DNA of 43,925 bases, from the NCBI RefSeq assembly GCF_003050745.1, contig NZ_QAOF01000015.1:1-43925 (forward strand), read 5' to 3'. Positions within the stretch are counted from its first letter, which is position 1; every line of letters begins with the position of its first letter. Source of the stretch: Sphingomonas sp. PP-CE-3G-477 (GTDB taxonomy: Bacteria; Pseudomonadota; Alphaproteobacteria; Sphingomonadales; Sphingomonadaceae). Under the pieces are notes generated by a model, which did no database searches, had not been told where the DNA came from, and saw only the letters and a program-made list of their open reading frames with translations. This document shows, one piece after another, positions 33,626-41,882 of this stretch. Both the position numbers and the translations under genes were made by a program.

Positions 33626-34674
33626 GGAAATCCTCTCGCCGGGGTCGGCTCGGGTTGTCGCGGGGGCGCGCCGTGCGTGGCGCCGGGGATCGCGGTACTG
33701 TGTCGTACCACGAGTTCGTGGCGCAGCGTGACCTGTCGAACGGGGCTGCCGCCGCGCAGGATGCCGACCAGCAGCTCGACGGCGCGGCGGCCGATCATCC
33801 CCTTGGGCTGGGCGATCGTCGTCAGCGGTGGCTGGAAATAGCGCGCGAGCGGCAGGTCGTCGAAGCCGACCACGGAGACGTCCTCCGGGCACGACAGTCC
33901 GGCTTCGCGGATCGCGCTGAGCGCACCCATCGCCATCTCGTCGCTAAAGCAGAATATCGCGGTGACGCCTTCCGCCAGCAGGCTGCGGGCATGCACGAAC
34001 GCCGATCCTGCGGCATAATCGCCTACCCGAATGTGCAGGCTTTCGCGGAGACCCGCGCGGTCCGCCGCGTCGATCGCACCGGCGAGGCGATCGCGGCTGA
34101 TCGGGCTGGCTTGCGGGCCGGTGACGATGCCGATCTCGTGGTGGCCTAGGCCGACGAGGTGCTCGACCGCCTCGGCACTCGCGGCGGCGTTATCGATGTG
34201 CACGCTGGGGACGCCCAGATCGGCGCTGTATTCGCAGCCGTTGACGATCGGCGCGGCGGCACCTTTGCGCGACAGCAGCGGCTGGAGGCTGGCGGGCAGG
34301 CGATGGCCGAGGAAGATCAGCCCGTCGACCTCGCGGCGCGAGAGCATTTCCGCATATTGATCCTCGACCTCGGGATCGTGGCGGGTGTCGCCGACGACGA
34401 CCGAATACTCTGCGTCCCGCGCGGCTTCTTCCGCGCCGCGGATGACGCTGGCGAAGAACGCGTTCGAGATGTCGGGGACGGTCAGCAGGATCTTGGCGGC
34501 GCGCAGCGTGCGCAGGCTCCGTGCGGCGACGTTGGGTGCGTACCCCGACGTGCGGACGACCTCGAGCACACGCCGCCGCGTGTCTTCGGACACCTGCTCG
34601 GGGCGGCTCAACACGCGCGAAACGGTGGCGGTGGAGACGCCCGCGAGTGCGGCCACTTCGATGATCGTCGGCAT
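33622..34674 (-). CDS. LacI-family transcriptional regulator
   Basis: A 350-residue repressor with the standard layout: an N-terminal helix-turn-helix (IIEVAALAGVSTATVSRVLS, residues about 4-23), a hinge helix (NVAARSLRTLRA) and a periplasmic-binding-like effector domain (GLIFLGHRLP, IGIVTGPQASPISRDRLAG, VVGFDDLPLARYFQPPLTTI). Such proteins usually sense a sugar. It is divergent from the nine-gene sugar operon with a palindromic site between them, so it very probably represses both directions. Its tail after the last conserved motif is Pro-rich and overlaps the DUF1080 start. Confidence 0.92.
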   Translation of the reverse strand: MPTIIEVAALAGVSTATVSRVLSRPEQVSEDTRRRVLEVVRTSGYAPNVAARSLRTLRAAKILLTVPDISNAFFASVIRGAEEAARDAEYSVVVGDTRHDPEVEDQYAEMLSRREVDGLIFLGHRLPASLQPLLSRKGAAAPIVNGCEYSADLGVPSVHIDNAAASAEAVEHLVGLGHHEIGIVTGPQASPISRDRLAGAIDAADRAGLRESLHIRVGDYAAGSAFVHARSLLAEGVTAIFCFSDEMAMGALSAIREAGLSCPEDVSVVGFDDLPLARYFQPPLTTIAQPKGMIGRRAVELLVGILRGGSPVRQVTLRHELVVRHSTAIPGATHGAPPRQPEPTPARGFP

Positions 34675-34718
34675 GACCTCGTCATGGATCGGCTCGGCGG
34701 CAGTGTCGATAGCGATCC

Positions 34719-34736
34719 AATGTAATCCTTTACATT
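34719..34736. promoter_or_regulatory. LacI-type operator palindrome
   Basis: AATGTAA (34719-34725) and TTACATT (34730-34736) are exact inverted copies around TCCT. LacI-family sites of the TGTAAxCGxTTACA type look like this. It lies 45 bases before the lacI-type start and 64 before the transporter start, the right place to control both divergent promoters. No second copy was noticed in the window. Confidence 0.7.
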
Positions 34737-34799
34737 CGTTTCGCAGCTCCGTAGCTTTGTGATCGACAAGCAGGAAAACTGCGATCGGAGAGGTGGCGA

Positions 34800-36068
34800 A
34801 TGGCGCTTGCAGATACTGGATCCCCAGCCACGACCGGCGATCTCTCGACGGATCCTGCGTTGACCGGCCCCCTGCTGACCGGCCGCCTCAGCGCCATGAT
34901 GTTCATGCAATTCTTCGTATGGGGCGCCTGGACAGTAACCCTCGGCCTCGTCATGCAGACCGTCGGCATCGGCAACCTCATCGGCAACGCCTTTTCGGTC
35001 GGCCCGATCGCGTCGATCGTCGGCTCGTTCCTGCTCGGCATGGCGGCGGCGCGCTACGTCGCCCCGCGGATGCTGATGGTGATCCTGCACCTGGTCGGCG
35101 GCGTGCTGTTGTTTGTTCTGCCGTCGCTGGTGACGCCGGAGAATGGCGGCACCTTCGTGTGGCTGCTGCTCTGCTACATGATCCTCTACATGCCGACGGT
35201 CGGCCTCGCCAACACGATCGCGCTGAAGAGCTTTGGCGAACGAACCGACAAGTTTCCGTTCGTCCGCGCATTCGGCACGCTCGGCTGGATCACGGCGGGG
35301 CTGATCATCGGCTGGGCAGGGTTGTCGGCAAGCCCGGAGATCTTCCGCGTCGCGGCGGTCGTATCGATCGCGCTGGGGCTCTACAGCTTCACGCTGCCGA
35401 ACGTGACGGCAGACGCGCCGCGCGACGAGAGCGTGCTTCGCCAAGTGTTCTGCGTCGAGGCGTTCGGGTTGCTCAAGCAGCGCTCGTTCCTGATCTTCAT
35501 GACCTGCGCGACGCTGATCTCGATCCCGCTGGCGATGTATTACGCCTATGCCTCGCCCTATGTCGGCGCGACCGGCATCAGCAACGTCGGCGGCACGCTC
35601 GCGATCGGGCAGATGTCCGAGCTCGTCTTCATGTTCTCGATGCCGTGGTTGTACCGCCGGTTCGGGGTGAAGCCGCTGCTGCTGGTCGGCATGGCCGCAT
35701 GGGCGTTGCGCTACGCCTTGTTCGCGATCGGCGATGGCGGATCGTCGATCTGGGCGGTGTATCTCGGCGTCGCGCTGCACGGCGTGTGCTATGATTTCTT
35801 CTTCGTCGCCGGCGCGATTTACACCGGTACGATCGCCACGCCGAAGGGTGTGAACGCGCAGGCGCAGGGTATGCTGACGCTGTTCACCTACGGCGTCGGC
35901 ATGCTGCTCGGCTCGCAGATCGGCGCGCTGCTGTACGCGCAGCTGCCGGCCTCGCCGACCATCGCCGACTGGCAGCATATGTGGTGGTATCCCGCCATCG
36001 CCGCCGCGGTGATCGCGCTGCTGTTCCAGTTCACGTTCCGCGACGACACCAGAAAGATCGCAGCATGA
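34800..36068 (+). CDS. MFS transporter, nucleoside:H+ symporter (NupG/YegT-like) family
   Basis: A 422-residue inner-membrane transporter with about 12 helices and no signal peptide. The FMQFFVWGAWTVTLGLVM first helix and the KSFGERTDKFPFVRAFGTLG loop are typical of the nucleoside:H+ symporter family, whose members in sugar clusters of this type often carry glycosides or keto-sugars rather than nucleosides. The ATG follows GGAGAGG. It heads a tightly coupled operon whose stop overlaps the next start (ATGA). Import of the oxidised sugar or disaccharide from the periplasm is the expected role, inferred from context. Confidence 0.88.
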   Translation: MALADTGSPATTGDLSTDPALTGPLLTGRLSAMMFMQFFVWGAWTVTLGLVMQTVGIGNLIGNAFSVGPIASIVGSFLLGMAAARYVAPRMLMVILHLVGGVLLFVLPSLVTPENGGTFVWLLLCYMILYMPTVGLANTIALKSFGERTDKFPFVRAFGTLGWITAGLIIGWAGLSASPEIFRVAAVVSIALGLYSFTLPNVTADAPRDESVLRQVFCVEAFGLLKQRSFLIFMTCATLISIPLAMYYAYASPYVGATGISNVGGTLAIGQMSELVFMFSMPWLYRRFGVKPLLLVGMAAWALRYALFAIGDGGSSIWAVYLGVALHGVCYDFFFVAGAIYTGTIATPKGVNAQAQGMLTLFTYGVGMLLGSQIGALLYAQLPASPTIADWQHMWWYPAIAAAVIALLFQFTFRDDTRKIAA

Positions 36069-37129
36069 CCGGCATGAAGGGTCCGGGGATATTCCTCGCC
36101 CAGTTCCTTGGCGACGAAGCGCCGTTCGACACGCTCGACGGTCTGGCGGAATGGGCAGCAGGGCTCGGCTATGTCGGCGTCCAGATCCCCTGCAACGCGC
36201 AACTGATCGACCTGAAGCTCGCCGCCGAGAGCAAGACGTACTGCGACGATCTTCGCGGGACGCTCGCGAGGTACGGCATCGAAGTCACCGAATTGTCTAC
36301 CCATCTGCAAGGCCAGCTCGTCGCGGTCCATCCGGCGTACGACACGCTGTTCGACGGCTTCGCGCCGCCCGAGGTCCACGGCAAGCCCGCCGAGCGCCAG
36401 CTCTGGGCGGTCGAGCAGGTGAAACTGGCGGCGAAGGCGAGCGCCAATCTTGGGCTGACCGCGCACGCCACCTTCTCCGGCGCGCTGGCTTGGCCGTACG
36501 TCTATCCATGGCCGCAACGTCCTGCCGGGCTGATCGAGGAAGCGTTCGCCGAACTCGCGCGACGCTGGACCCCGATCCTCGACGTGTTCGAAGAGGTCGG
36601 CGTCGATTGCGCGTTCGAGGTCCATCCAGGCGAGGACGTCCATGACGGCGCGACCTGGGAGCGGTTCCTGGCGGCCGTCGACAACCACCCGCGCGCGCGC
36701 CTCCTGTTCGATCCGTCGCACTTCGTGTTGCAGCAGCTCGATTATCTCGACTTCATCGACCGCTATCACGACCGGATTTCGTGCTTCCACGTCAAGGATG
36801 CCGAGTTCAACCCGAACGGGCGTACCGGCGTCTATGGCGGCTACGAGAACTGGGTCGACCGCGCCGGCCGTTTCCGCTCCCTCGGCGACGGGCAGGTCGA
36901 TTTCTCGTCCATCTTCAGCAAGATGGCACAATATGGCTATGACGGCTGGGCAGTGCTCGAATGGGAGTGCGCGCTGAAACGGTCCGATGACGGCGCGCGC
37001 GAAGGCGCGCCGTTCATTCGCGACCACATCATCCGCCTGACCGAGCGCCCGTTCGACGACTTCGCCGCCAGCGGCATCGATCGCGCCGCGATCCGCAAGC
37101 TGCTCGGACTGTCCGAGGGGCAGGCGTGA
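36065..37129 (+). CDS. sugar phosphate isomerase/epimerase-like TIM-barrel protein
   Basis: A 354-residue cytosolic xylose-isomerase-like TIM barrel. Metal-binding residues sit where the family has them: Glu185 in FEVHPGED, Asp and His in LLFDPSHFV, His in CFHVKDAE and a late Glu in VLEWECAL. Members of this group act on keto-sugars as isomerases, epimerases or 3-keto-glycoside-cleaving enzymes. It overlaps the transporter stop and the next gene's start by four bases each. Pairing with the Gfo/Idh/MocA dehydrogenase that follows is a recurrent arrangement. No signal peptide, so it works on imported substrate. Confidence 0.86.
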   Translation: MTGMKGPGIFLAQFLGDEAPFDTLDGLAEWAAGLGYVGVQIPCNAQLIDLKLAAESKTYCDDLRGTLARYGIEVTELSTHLQGQLVAVHPAYDTLFDGFAPPEVHGKPAERQLWAVEQVKLAAKASANLGLTAHATFSGALAWPYVYPWPQRPAGLIEEAFAELARRWTPILDVFEEVGVDCAFEVHPGEDVHDGATWERFLAAVDNHPRARLLFDPSHFVLQQLDYLDFIDRYHDRISCFHVKDAEFNPNGRTGVYGGYENWVDRAGRFRSLGDGQVDFSSIFSKMAQYGYDGWAVLEWECALKRSDDGAREGAPFIRDHIIRLTERPFDDFAASGIDRAAIRKLLGLSEGQA

Positions 37130-38271
37130 GCCGGCTTCGTCTCGGCATGGCCGGCGGCGGGGAAGGGGCCTTTATCGGCGCCGTCCACCGGATGGCGGCG
37201 GCGCTCGACGGCGACTGGGACCTGGTGGCGGGTGCGTTCAGCACCGATGGTGGGCGCAACACGCGCACCGGCGCGCTGCTCGGTCTCGATCCGCAGCGGA
37301 TCTACCCGACGTTCGATGCACTGATCGCGCACGAAAGTACGCTGCCCGCGGACCAGCGCATCGAAGCGCTCGCGATCGTCACGCCGAACCACCTTCACGC
37401 GCCAATGGCGATCGCGGCACTGGACGCAGGCTTCCACGTGTTCTGCGAAAAGCCGATGGCGATGAGCGTCGTCGAGGCCGAGGCGATCGCCGCCGCCGCC
37501 AAGGCCAGCGGCCGCCACTTCGCGCTGGCGTTCACCTATAGCGGCTACCCCATGATCGAAGAGGCGCGCGCGCGGGTCGAACGCGGCGATTTCGGCGTGA
37601 TCCGTCTGGTCCAGGTCGAATATATGCAAGGCTGGCTCAGCCAGTCGATCGACACCGACGGCAACAAGCAGGCCGAATGGCGGACCGATCCCGCGCGCGC
37701 CGGTCTCGGCGGCTGTCTCGGCGACATCGGCACGCATGCGTTCCAGCTTGCCGAGCATGTCTCCGGCCTGTCGGTGGAGTCGGTCTCGGCGGACCTCACC
37801 ACGCATGTCGAAGGCCGGCGGCTCGACGACGACGTCAGCGCACTGCTCCGCTTTGAGGGCGGCGCACGCGGCGTGCTCAAGGCGAGCCAGGTCGCGGCAG
37901 GCGAGGAGAACGGACTTCGGCTGCGCATCCACGGCGAACGCGGCGGGCTCGACTGGTCACAGATGGAGCCCAACACGCTGACGCTCCGCTGGCTCGATCG
38001 TGCGACCGAGGTCGTGCGGACCGGCGGCCCAGGCATGCTCGACGCGACCGCCACGCTGGTGCGGACTCCGGCTGGGCATCCCGAGGGGTATGTCGAGGCG
38101 TTCGCCAACCTCTACCGCGCATTCGCCTCAGCGATCCGCGGTAATGGCGACGACCGTTGGTTTCCAGGCGTGACCGATGGCCTGCGCACGATGCGCTTTA
38201 TCGAGGCGGTCATCGCTAACGCCGGGTCGGACCGGAAATGGACATCAATGGATTCGGGAGACTCTGAATGA
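37126..38271 (+). CDS. Gfo/Idh/MocA-family oxidoreductase
   Basis: A 381-residue NAD(P)-dependent sugar dehydrogenase. The N-terminal Rossmann fold starts RLGMAGGGEGAFIGAVHRMA, with the conserved EKP motif in FHVFCEKPMAMSV; the C-terminal domain carries GGCLGDIGTHAFQLAEHV with the catalytic-type Asp and His. No signal peptide. The start is a GTG overlapping the preceding stop. In a 3-keto-sugar pathway such an enzyme reduces the keto group back to the alcohol in the cytoplasm, or performs the reverse oxidation; direction cannot be read from sequence. Confidence 0.9.
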   Translation: MSRLRLGMAGGGEGAFIGAVHRMAAALDGDWDLVAGAFSTDGGRNTRTGALLGLDPQRIYPTFDALIAHESTLPADQRIEALAIVTPNHLHAPMAIAALDAGFHVFCEKPMAMSVVEAEAIAAAAKASGRHFALAFTYSGYPMIEEARARVERGDFGVIRLVQVEYMQGWLSQSIDTDGNKQAEWRTDPARAGLGGCLGDIGTHAFQLAEHVSGLSVESVSADLTTHVEGRRLDDDVSALLRFEGGARGVLKASQVAAGEENGLRLRIHGERGGLDWSQMEPNTLTLRWLDRATEVVRTGGPGMLDATATLVRTPAGHPEGYVEAFANLYRAFASAIRGNGDDRWFPGVTDGLRTMRFIEAVIANAGSDRKWTSMDSGDSE

Positions 38272-38654
38272 AGTTGCTCATGGCCTTGGTCGCGGGAAGC
38301 ATCGCGGCGGTTGCGGCGGCCACGATATCCGTGCCGACCACTGCACAATCGACCGCAGTCTCGCCCCCGGCATTCGCCGCCTGCCGTGCTTGTCACACTG
38401 TCGTGAACGGCGGCCGCAACGGCATCGGGCCAAACCTGTACGGCGTTGTTGGTCGTGCCGCCGCAGCGACGCCAGGCTTCAATTATTCCGCTGCGATGAA
38501 GGCGTCGAAACTGCGCTGGGACGAGCAGACGCTCAACGAATATCTCGCGGCCCCTCAGAAGAAGGTGCCAGGCACGCGGATGCCGATTGCGACGCCCGAT
38601 GCCGCCAAGCGCGCGGCGATCATCGCGTACCTCAAGGCGGAGGGCGCGAAATGA
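38268..38654 (+). CDS. exported monohaem class I cytochrome c
   Basis: A 128-residue protein with a signal peptide (MKLLMALVAGSIAAVAAATI) and one haem site: Cys39-x2-Cys42-His43 (CRACH), with Met105 (TRMPIA) as the likely sixth ligand. The spacing and the GPNLYGVVGR motif match class I, mitochondrial-like cytochromes c. It overlaps the preceding stop (ATGA). It is the likely electron acceptor for the GMC flavoprotein at the end of the operon, taking the place of the multihaem subunit found in FAD-glucose dehydrogenase complexes. Confidence 0.9.
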   Translation: MKLLMALVAGSIAAVAAATISVPTTAQSTAVSPPAFAACRACHTVVNGGRNGIGPNLYGVVGRAAAATPGFNYSAAMKASKLRWDEQTLNEYLAAPQKKVPGTRMPIATPDAAKRAAIIAYLKAEGAK

Positions 38655-38667
38655 TGGTGATAGTCGC

Positions 38668-39591
38668 ATGACGCTCTCCCGCAGAAATCTGCTCGGGGCT
38701 GGGCTCGCGGCAGGCGCCGCCGCATCGCTTGTCCCCGGCATGGCCGCCGGGCAACGCCGCAGCTCGAACGCCGCGCGCTTTTCGCTCGGCTACGCCCCCC
38801 ACGAGGGCAGCTTCGCCAGCCGCGGCGGACGGATCGAGCAGATCGCCTACGCCGCCGATCAGGGCTTCACCGCTTGGGAGGACAACGAGGCGGCGACGCG
38901 GTCGGTGGCCGAGCAGGAGCAGATGGCCAAGGCGCTGGCGCAGCGCGGCATGACGATGGGCGTGTTCGTCGCCAGCATGCCCAAATGGTCCCAGTCGCGG
39001 CCGTTGCTCGGCGCCAATGACGGCGCCGAGCGCGAGGCGTTTCTCACCGACATCCGCGCGTCGCTCGACGTCGCCAAGCGGCTGAATGCGACGCGGATGA
39101 CCGTCGTCACCGGGTTCATGGACCCGAAGGTTCCGGTGGATATCCAGACCGCCCGCGTCATCGACGTGATGCGCCGCGCGGGCGATATCGTCGCGCCATC
39201 GGGCGTGGCGATGGTGATGGAACCGCTCAACACGCGGACCAACCATCCGGGCGTCTATATGCAGACGATCGCGCAGGGCTATGCGGTCGCGCGCGGTGCC
39301 AACAGCCCGGCGGTAAAGATCCTCGCCGATCTGTATCACGAGCAGATTCAGTCGGGGAATCTGATCCCGACGCTGGCCACCTGCTGGAGCGAGATCGGCT
39401 ATATCCAGTTCGGCGACAATCCGGGCCGCAACGAGCCGTCGACCGGCGAGATCAACTTCGCCTCGATCGTGAAGTGGCTGAAGGCGCAACGTTACACCGG
39501 CGTGATCGGCATGGAGCACGGAAATTCGATCGCCGGCCGCGCAGGCGAGGATCGCCTGATCGCCGCCTATCGCGAGATCGACACAGCATGA
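38668..39591 (+). CDS. Tat-exported hydroxypyruvate-isomerase-like TIM-barrel protein
   Basis: A 307-residue TIM barrel with a clear Tat signal (LSRRNLLGAGLAAGAAASLV). The mature part resembles hydroxypyruvate isomerase: Glu in VMEPLNTRTNHPG, Asp and His in LADLYHEQ, YIQFGDNPGRNEPSTGEINF, and a late Glu in IGMEHGN. The classical His of the third motif (HIQ) is Tyr-Ile-Gln here. It is 13 bases downstream of the cytochrome gene. An isomerase or lyase acting on an oxidised sugar in the periplasm is the best guess; hydroxypyruvate itself is an unlikely substrate there. Confidence 0.85.
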   Translation: MTLSRRNLLGAGLAAGAAASLVPGMAAGQRRSSNAARFSLGYAPHEGSFASRGGRIEQIAYAADQGFTAWEDNEAATRSVAEQEQMAKALAQRGMTMGVFVASMPKWSQSRPLLGANDGAEREAFLTDIRASLDVAKRLNATRMTVVTGFMDPKVPVDIQTARVIDVMRRAGDIVAPSGVAMVMEPLNTRTNHPGVYMQTIAQGYAVARGANSPAVKILADLYHEQIQSGNLIPTLATCWSEIGYIQFGDNPGRNEPSTGEINFASIVKWLKAQRYTGVIGMEHGNSIAGRAGEDRLIAAYREIDTA

Positions 39592-39602
39592 GGGGGATGG
39601 GG

Positions 39603-40421
39603 ATGAAGACGGTGGTGATGGCGAGCGTCATCGTAGCGCTGGCGGGACCAGTTGCGGCGCAGGACAAGCCCGGCTTCAAGGACACGCCGATGTTGCCCGG
39701 CGGCCAGTGGCACGTCCATGATGCCGACCGCCCCGCGCCGGTCGTGGTCGCGCCGGCCGCCACCCCCGGCGGTGCGCCCGCCGACGCCGTGGTGCTGTTC
39801 GACGGGCGTTCGCTCGACGCATGGAAGCCTGATCGCATCGCTTGGCCGATCGCCAACGGTGCACTCACGATCCCCTCGCGTGCGAAGAGCGGCGGCGAGA
39901 ACAACCTGGTCTCGAAGCAGAGCTTTGGCGACGTGCAGATGCACCTCGAGTTCCGCTCGCCCAACCCGCCGACCAAGACATCGCAGGATCGCGGCAACAG
40001 CGGCATCTGGTTCATGCAGCGCTACGAACTGCAGATCCTCGATGGCTCGCAGAACCCGACCTATGCCGATGGCACCGTCGGGGCGGTCTATGGCTGGAAG
40101 CCGCCACTGGTGAACGCCGCGCGCCGTCCCGGCGAATGGCAGACCTACGACATCGTGTTCGAACGCCCCCGCTTCGCCGCCGACGGCAGCCTGCTCCGCC
40201 CTGCGTACGTCACTGCGCTGCTCAACGGCGTGCTCGTCCAGAACTACCAGGCGATGCTCGGTACCACGATCTGGCGCAAGGTCGCTGCGTACACCGCGCA
40301 CGCCGACGCCGCGCCGATCCAGCTTCAGGATCACGACTCGCCGGTGTCGTTCCGCAACATCTGGGTCCGTCCGCTGACCGAGGCGGCGATCGCGCAGGAT
40401 CTAGGGAAGGACGGTAAATGA
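39603..40421 (+). CDS. exported DUF1080 (3-keto-disaccharide hydrolase family) protein
   Basis: A 272-residue protein with a signal peptide (MKTVVMASVIVALAGPVAAQ) and a DUF1080 domain: VVLFDGRSLDAWKP, VQMHLEFRSPN, RGNSGIWFMQRYELQILDG and IQLQDHDSPVSFRNIWVRPL. The family includes enzymes that cleave 3-keto-glycosides. I chose the ATG at 39603, preceded by AGGGGGATGGGG; an ATG at 39588 overlapping the previous stop is possible. Its stop overlaps the next gene's start. It would release keto-sugar from the product of the GMC dehydrogenase encoded two genes on. Confidence 0.87.
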   Translation: MKTVVMASVIVALAGPVAAQDKPGFKDTPMLPGGQWHVHDADRPAPVVVAPAATPGGAPADAVVLFDGRSLDAWKPDRIAWPIANGALTIPSRAKSGGENNLVSKQSFGDVQMHLEFRSPNPPTKTSQDRGNSGIWFMQRYELQILDGSQNPTYADGTVGAVYGWKPPLVNAARRPGEWQTYDIVFERPRFAADGSLLRPAYVTALLNGVLVQNYQAMLGTTIWRKVAAYTAHADAAPIQLQDHDSPVSFRNIWVRPLTEAAIAQDLGKDGK

Positions 40422-40999
40422 TCGACCGCAGAACAGCACTCGCCGGTGTCGTCGCCATGTTCGGCACAGCTTTGTATGCGCCGATCGCACGCGCAGCCGG
40501 GGTCGCGGCAACACCGGGCTCGGCGGCGGGCATCCCCGTCATCAGCGAAGGCCCGCCCAGCGTCGCGGTCTTCACAGCCCCACAGCGCGCACTGATGACC
40601 GCGCTCAGCGAACGCGTGCTGCCGACCACCGATACGCCGGGCGCCATCGCCGCGGGCGTACCAGCCTATATCGAAAAGCTGCTCGCCGACTGGGCCGCAC
40701 CCGCCGACCGCGTGCCGATCCTTGCCGGGCTCGATGCGATCGAAGCGCGCAGCCTCAAAGACTATAAAGTCACAGGCGCAAAGGCGACCGCGGCACAGCA
40801 CGACGCGCTGCTGACGCTGGCGATGAACGACCAGATCCCGTCCGGCGGCGTTTTCTTCGAAGCATTCCGACAGCTCGTCATCACCGGCTATTACACGTCG
40901 GAAATCGGCATGACGCAGGAGCGCGAATATCTGCCAGTGCCGGGCGAGTATAACGGCGCATTCCCCTATTCTCCGGTCAACAAGGTGTATTCCGCATGA
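40418..40999 (+). CDS. Tat-exported dehydrogenase small subunit (gluconate 2-dehydrogenase subunit 3 family)
   Basis: A 193-residue protein of the family that forms the small, signal-bearing subunit of membrane-linked FAD sugar dehydrogenases. The N-terminus MIDRRTALAGVVAMFGTALY has a short Tat-like signal. The mature part has the family's ALMTALSERVLPTTDTPGA, then DYKVTGAK and FFEAFRQLVITGYYTSEIGM. In FAD-glucose dehydrogenases this subunit carries the signal-less catalytic subunit through Tat as a hitchhiker. The GMC protein encoded two genes downstream has no signal, so it should be the partner. ATGA overlaps on both sides. Confidence 0.9.
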   Translation: MIDRRTALAGVVAMFGTALYAPIARAAGVAATPGSAAGIPVISEGPPSVAVFTAPQRALMTALSERVLPTTDTPGAIAAGVPAYIEKLLADWAAPADRVPILAGLDAIEARSLKDYKVTGAKATAAQHDALLTLAMNDQIPSGGVFFEAFRQLVITGYYTSEIGMTQEREYLPVPGEYNGAFPYSPVNKVYSA

Positions 41000-41829
41000 T
41001 CCTCAGTCGTAGAAACCTGCTCGCCGGCTCCGGCGCGGTCGCAGCTCTCGCGTTCGTGCCGACCGCTTCCGCGGCACAGTTGAAGGCGATAGGCCTGCAA
41101 CTCTACACGATCCGCGACATCTTCTCGAAGGACCCGGCCGGCACGCTCGGGCAGGTCGCGAAGATCGGCTACCGTGAGGTCGAGTTCGGCGGTGGTGGCT
41201 ATGACGGCATGGACCACGCGATGCTGCGCCGGACGATGGACAAGCTCGGCCTGACCGCGCCGTCTGTGCATATCGGCTATGACGCGCTGCTCCAGCGGTT
41301 CGACCAGTCGGTGACGATGGCCAAGACGCTCGGCGCCACCACGGTTGTGCTGCCGTACATGACCGACGAGCATCGCAACGAAGCGGGCTGGGCCGCGGCG
41401 CTGCCGAACTTCAACCGGTTCGCGGCCGACCTGAAAAAGGCCGGGCTGGGCTTCGCGTATCACAATCACGATTTCGAGTTCACCACAAAGCCGGGTGGCG
41501 TCAGCCTGTACGAGCGGCTGCTGAAGGAGACCGATCCCGCGCTCGTGAAGCTCGAACTCGATCTCTACTGGGCGCTGCATGCGGGCGAAAACCTGACGAC
41601 GCTGATCGAGCGGCTGTCGACGCGCCTCTACGCGTATCACGTCAAGGACATGCGCCCCGATCGGAGCATGACGGCGGTCGGGCAGGGTACGATCGGTTTC
41701 GCCGCGCTCTTCAAACTGAAGGGGAGTGCCGGGGTGCGGCATTTCTACGTCGAGAACGATCAGGCCCCCGCGCCCTATCTGCCCGACATCACCACGAGTT
41801 TCCGGACGTTGCGCGCCCTGCGTTTTTAA
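40996..41829 (+). CDS. Tat-exported sugar phosphate isomerase/epimerase-like TIM barrel
   Basis: A 277-residue TIM barrel with a Tat signal (LSRRNLLAGSGAVAALAFVP). Metal-site residues are visible in FAYHNHDFEF, VKLELDLYW, YAYHVKDM and FYVENDQ. The fold resembles the IolE/epimerase group. Family members next to GMC dehydrogenases have been linked to 3-keto-sugar isomerisation or elimination. It overlaps the small-subunit stop by four bases and is 53 bases from the GMC gene; that gap holds two copies of TCTAACCG of no known meaning. Confidence 0.86.
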   Translation: MILSRRNLLAGSGAVAALAFVPTASAAQLKAIGLQLYTIRDIFSKDPAGTLGQVAKIGYREVEFGGGGYDGMDHAMLRRTMDKLGLTAPSVHIGYDALLQRFDQSVTMAKTLGATTVVLPYMTDEHRNEAGWAAALPNFNRFAADLKKAGLGFAYHNHDFEFTTKPGGVSLYERLLKETDPALVKLELDLYWALHAGENLTTLIERLSTRLYAYHVKDMRPDRSMTAVGQGTIGFAALFKLKGSAGVRHFYVENDQAPAPYLPDITTSFRTLRALRF

Positions 41830-41882
41830 CGGGGCGTTTCTAACCGGGCACATGTCTAACCGAGTATTAGGAGAGGAAGATC

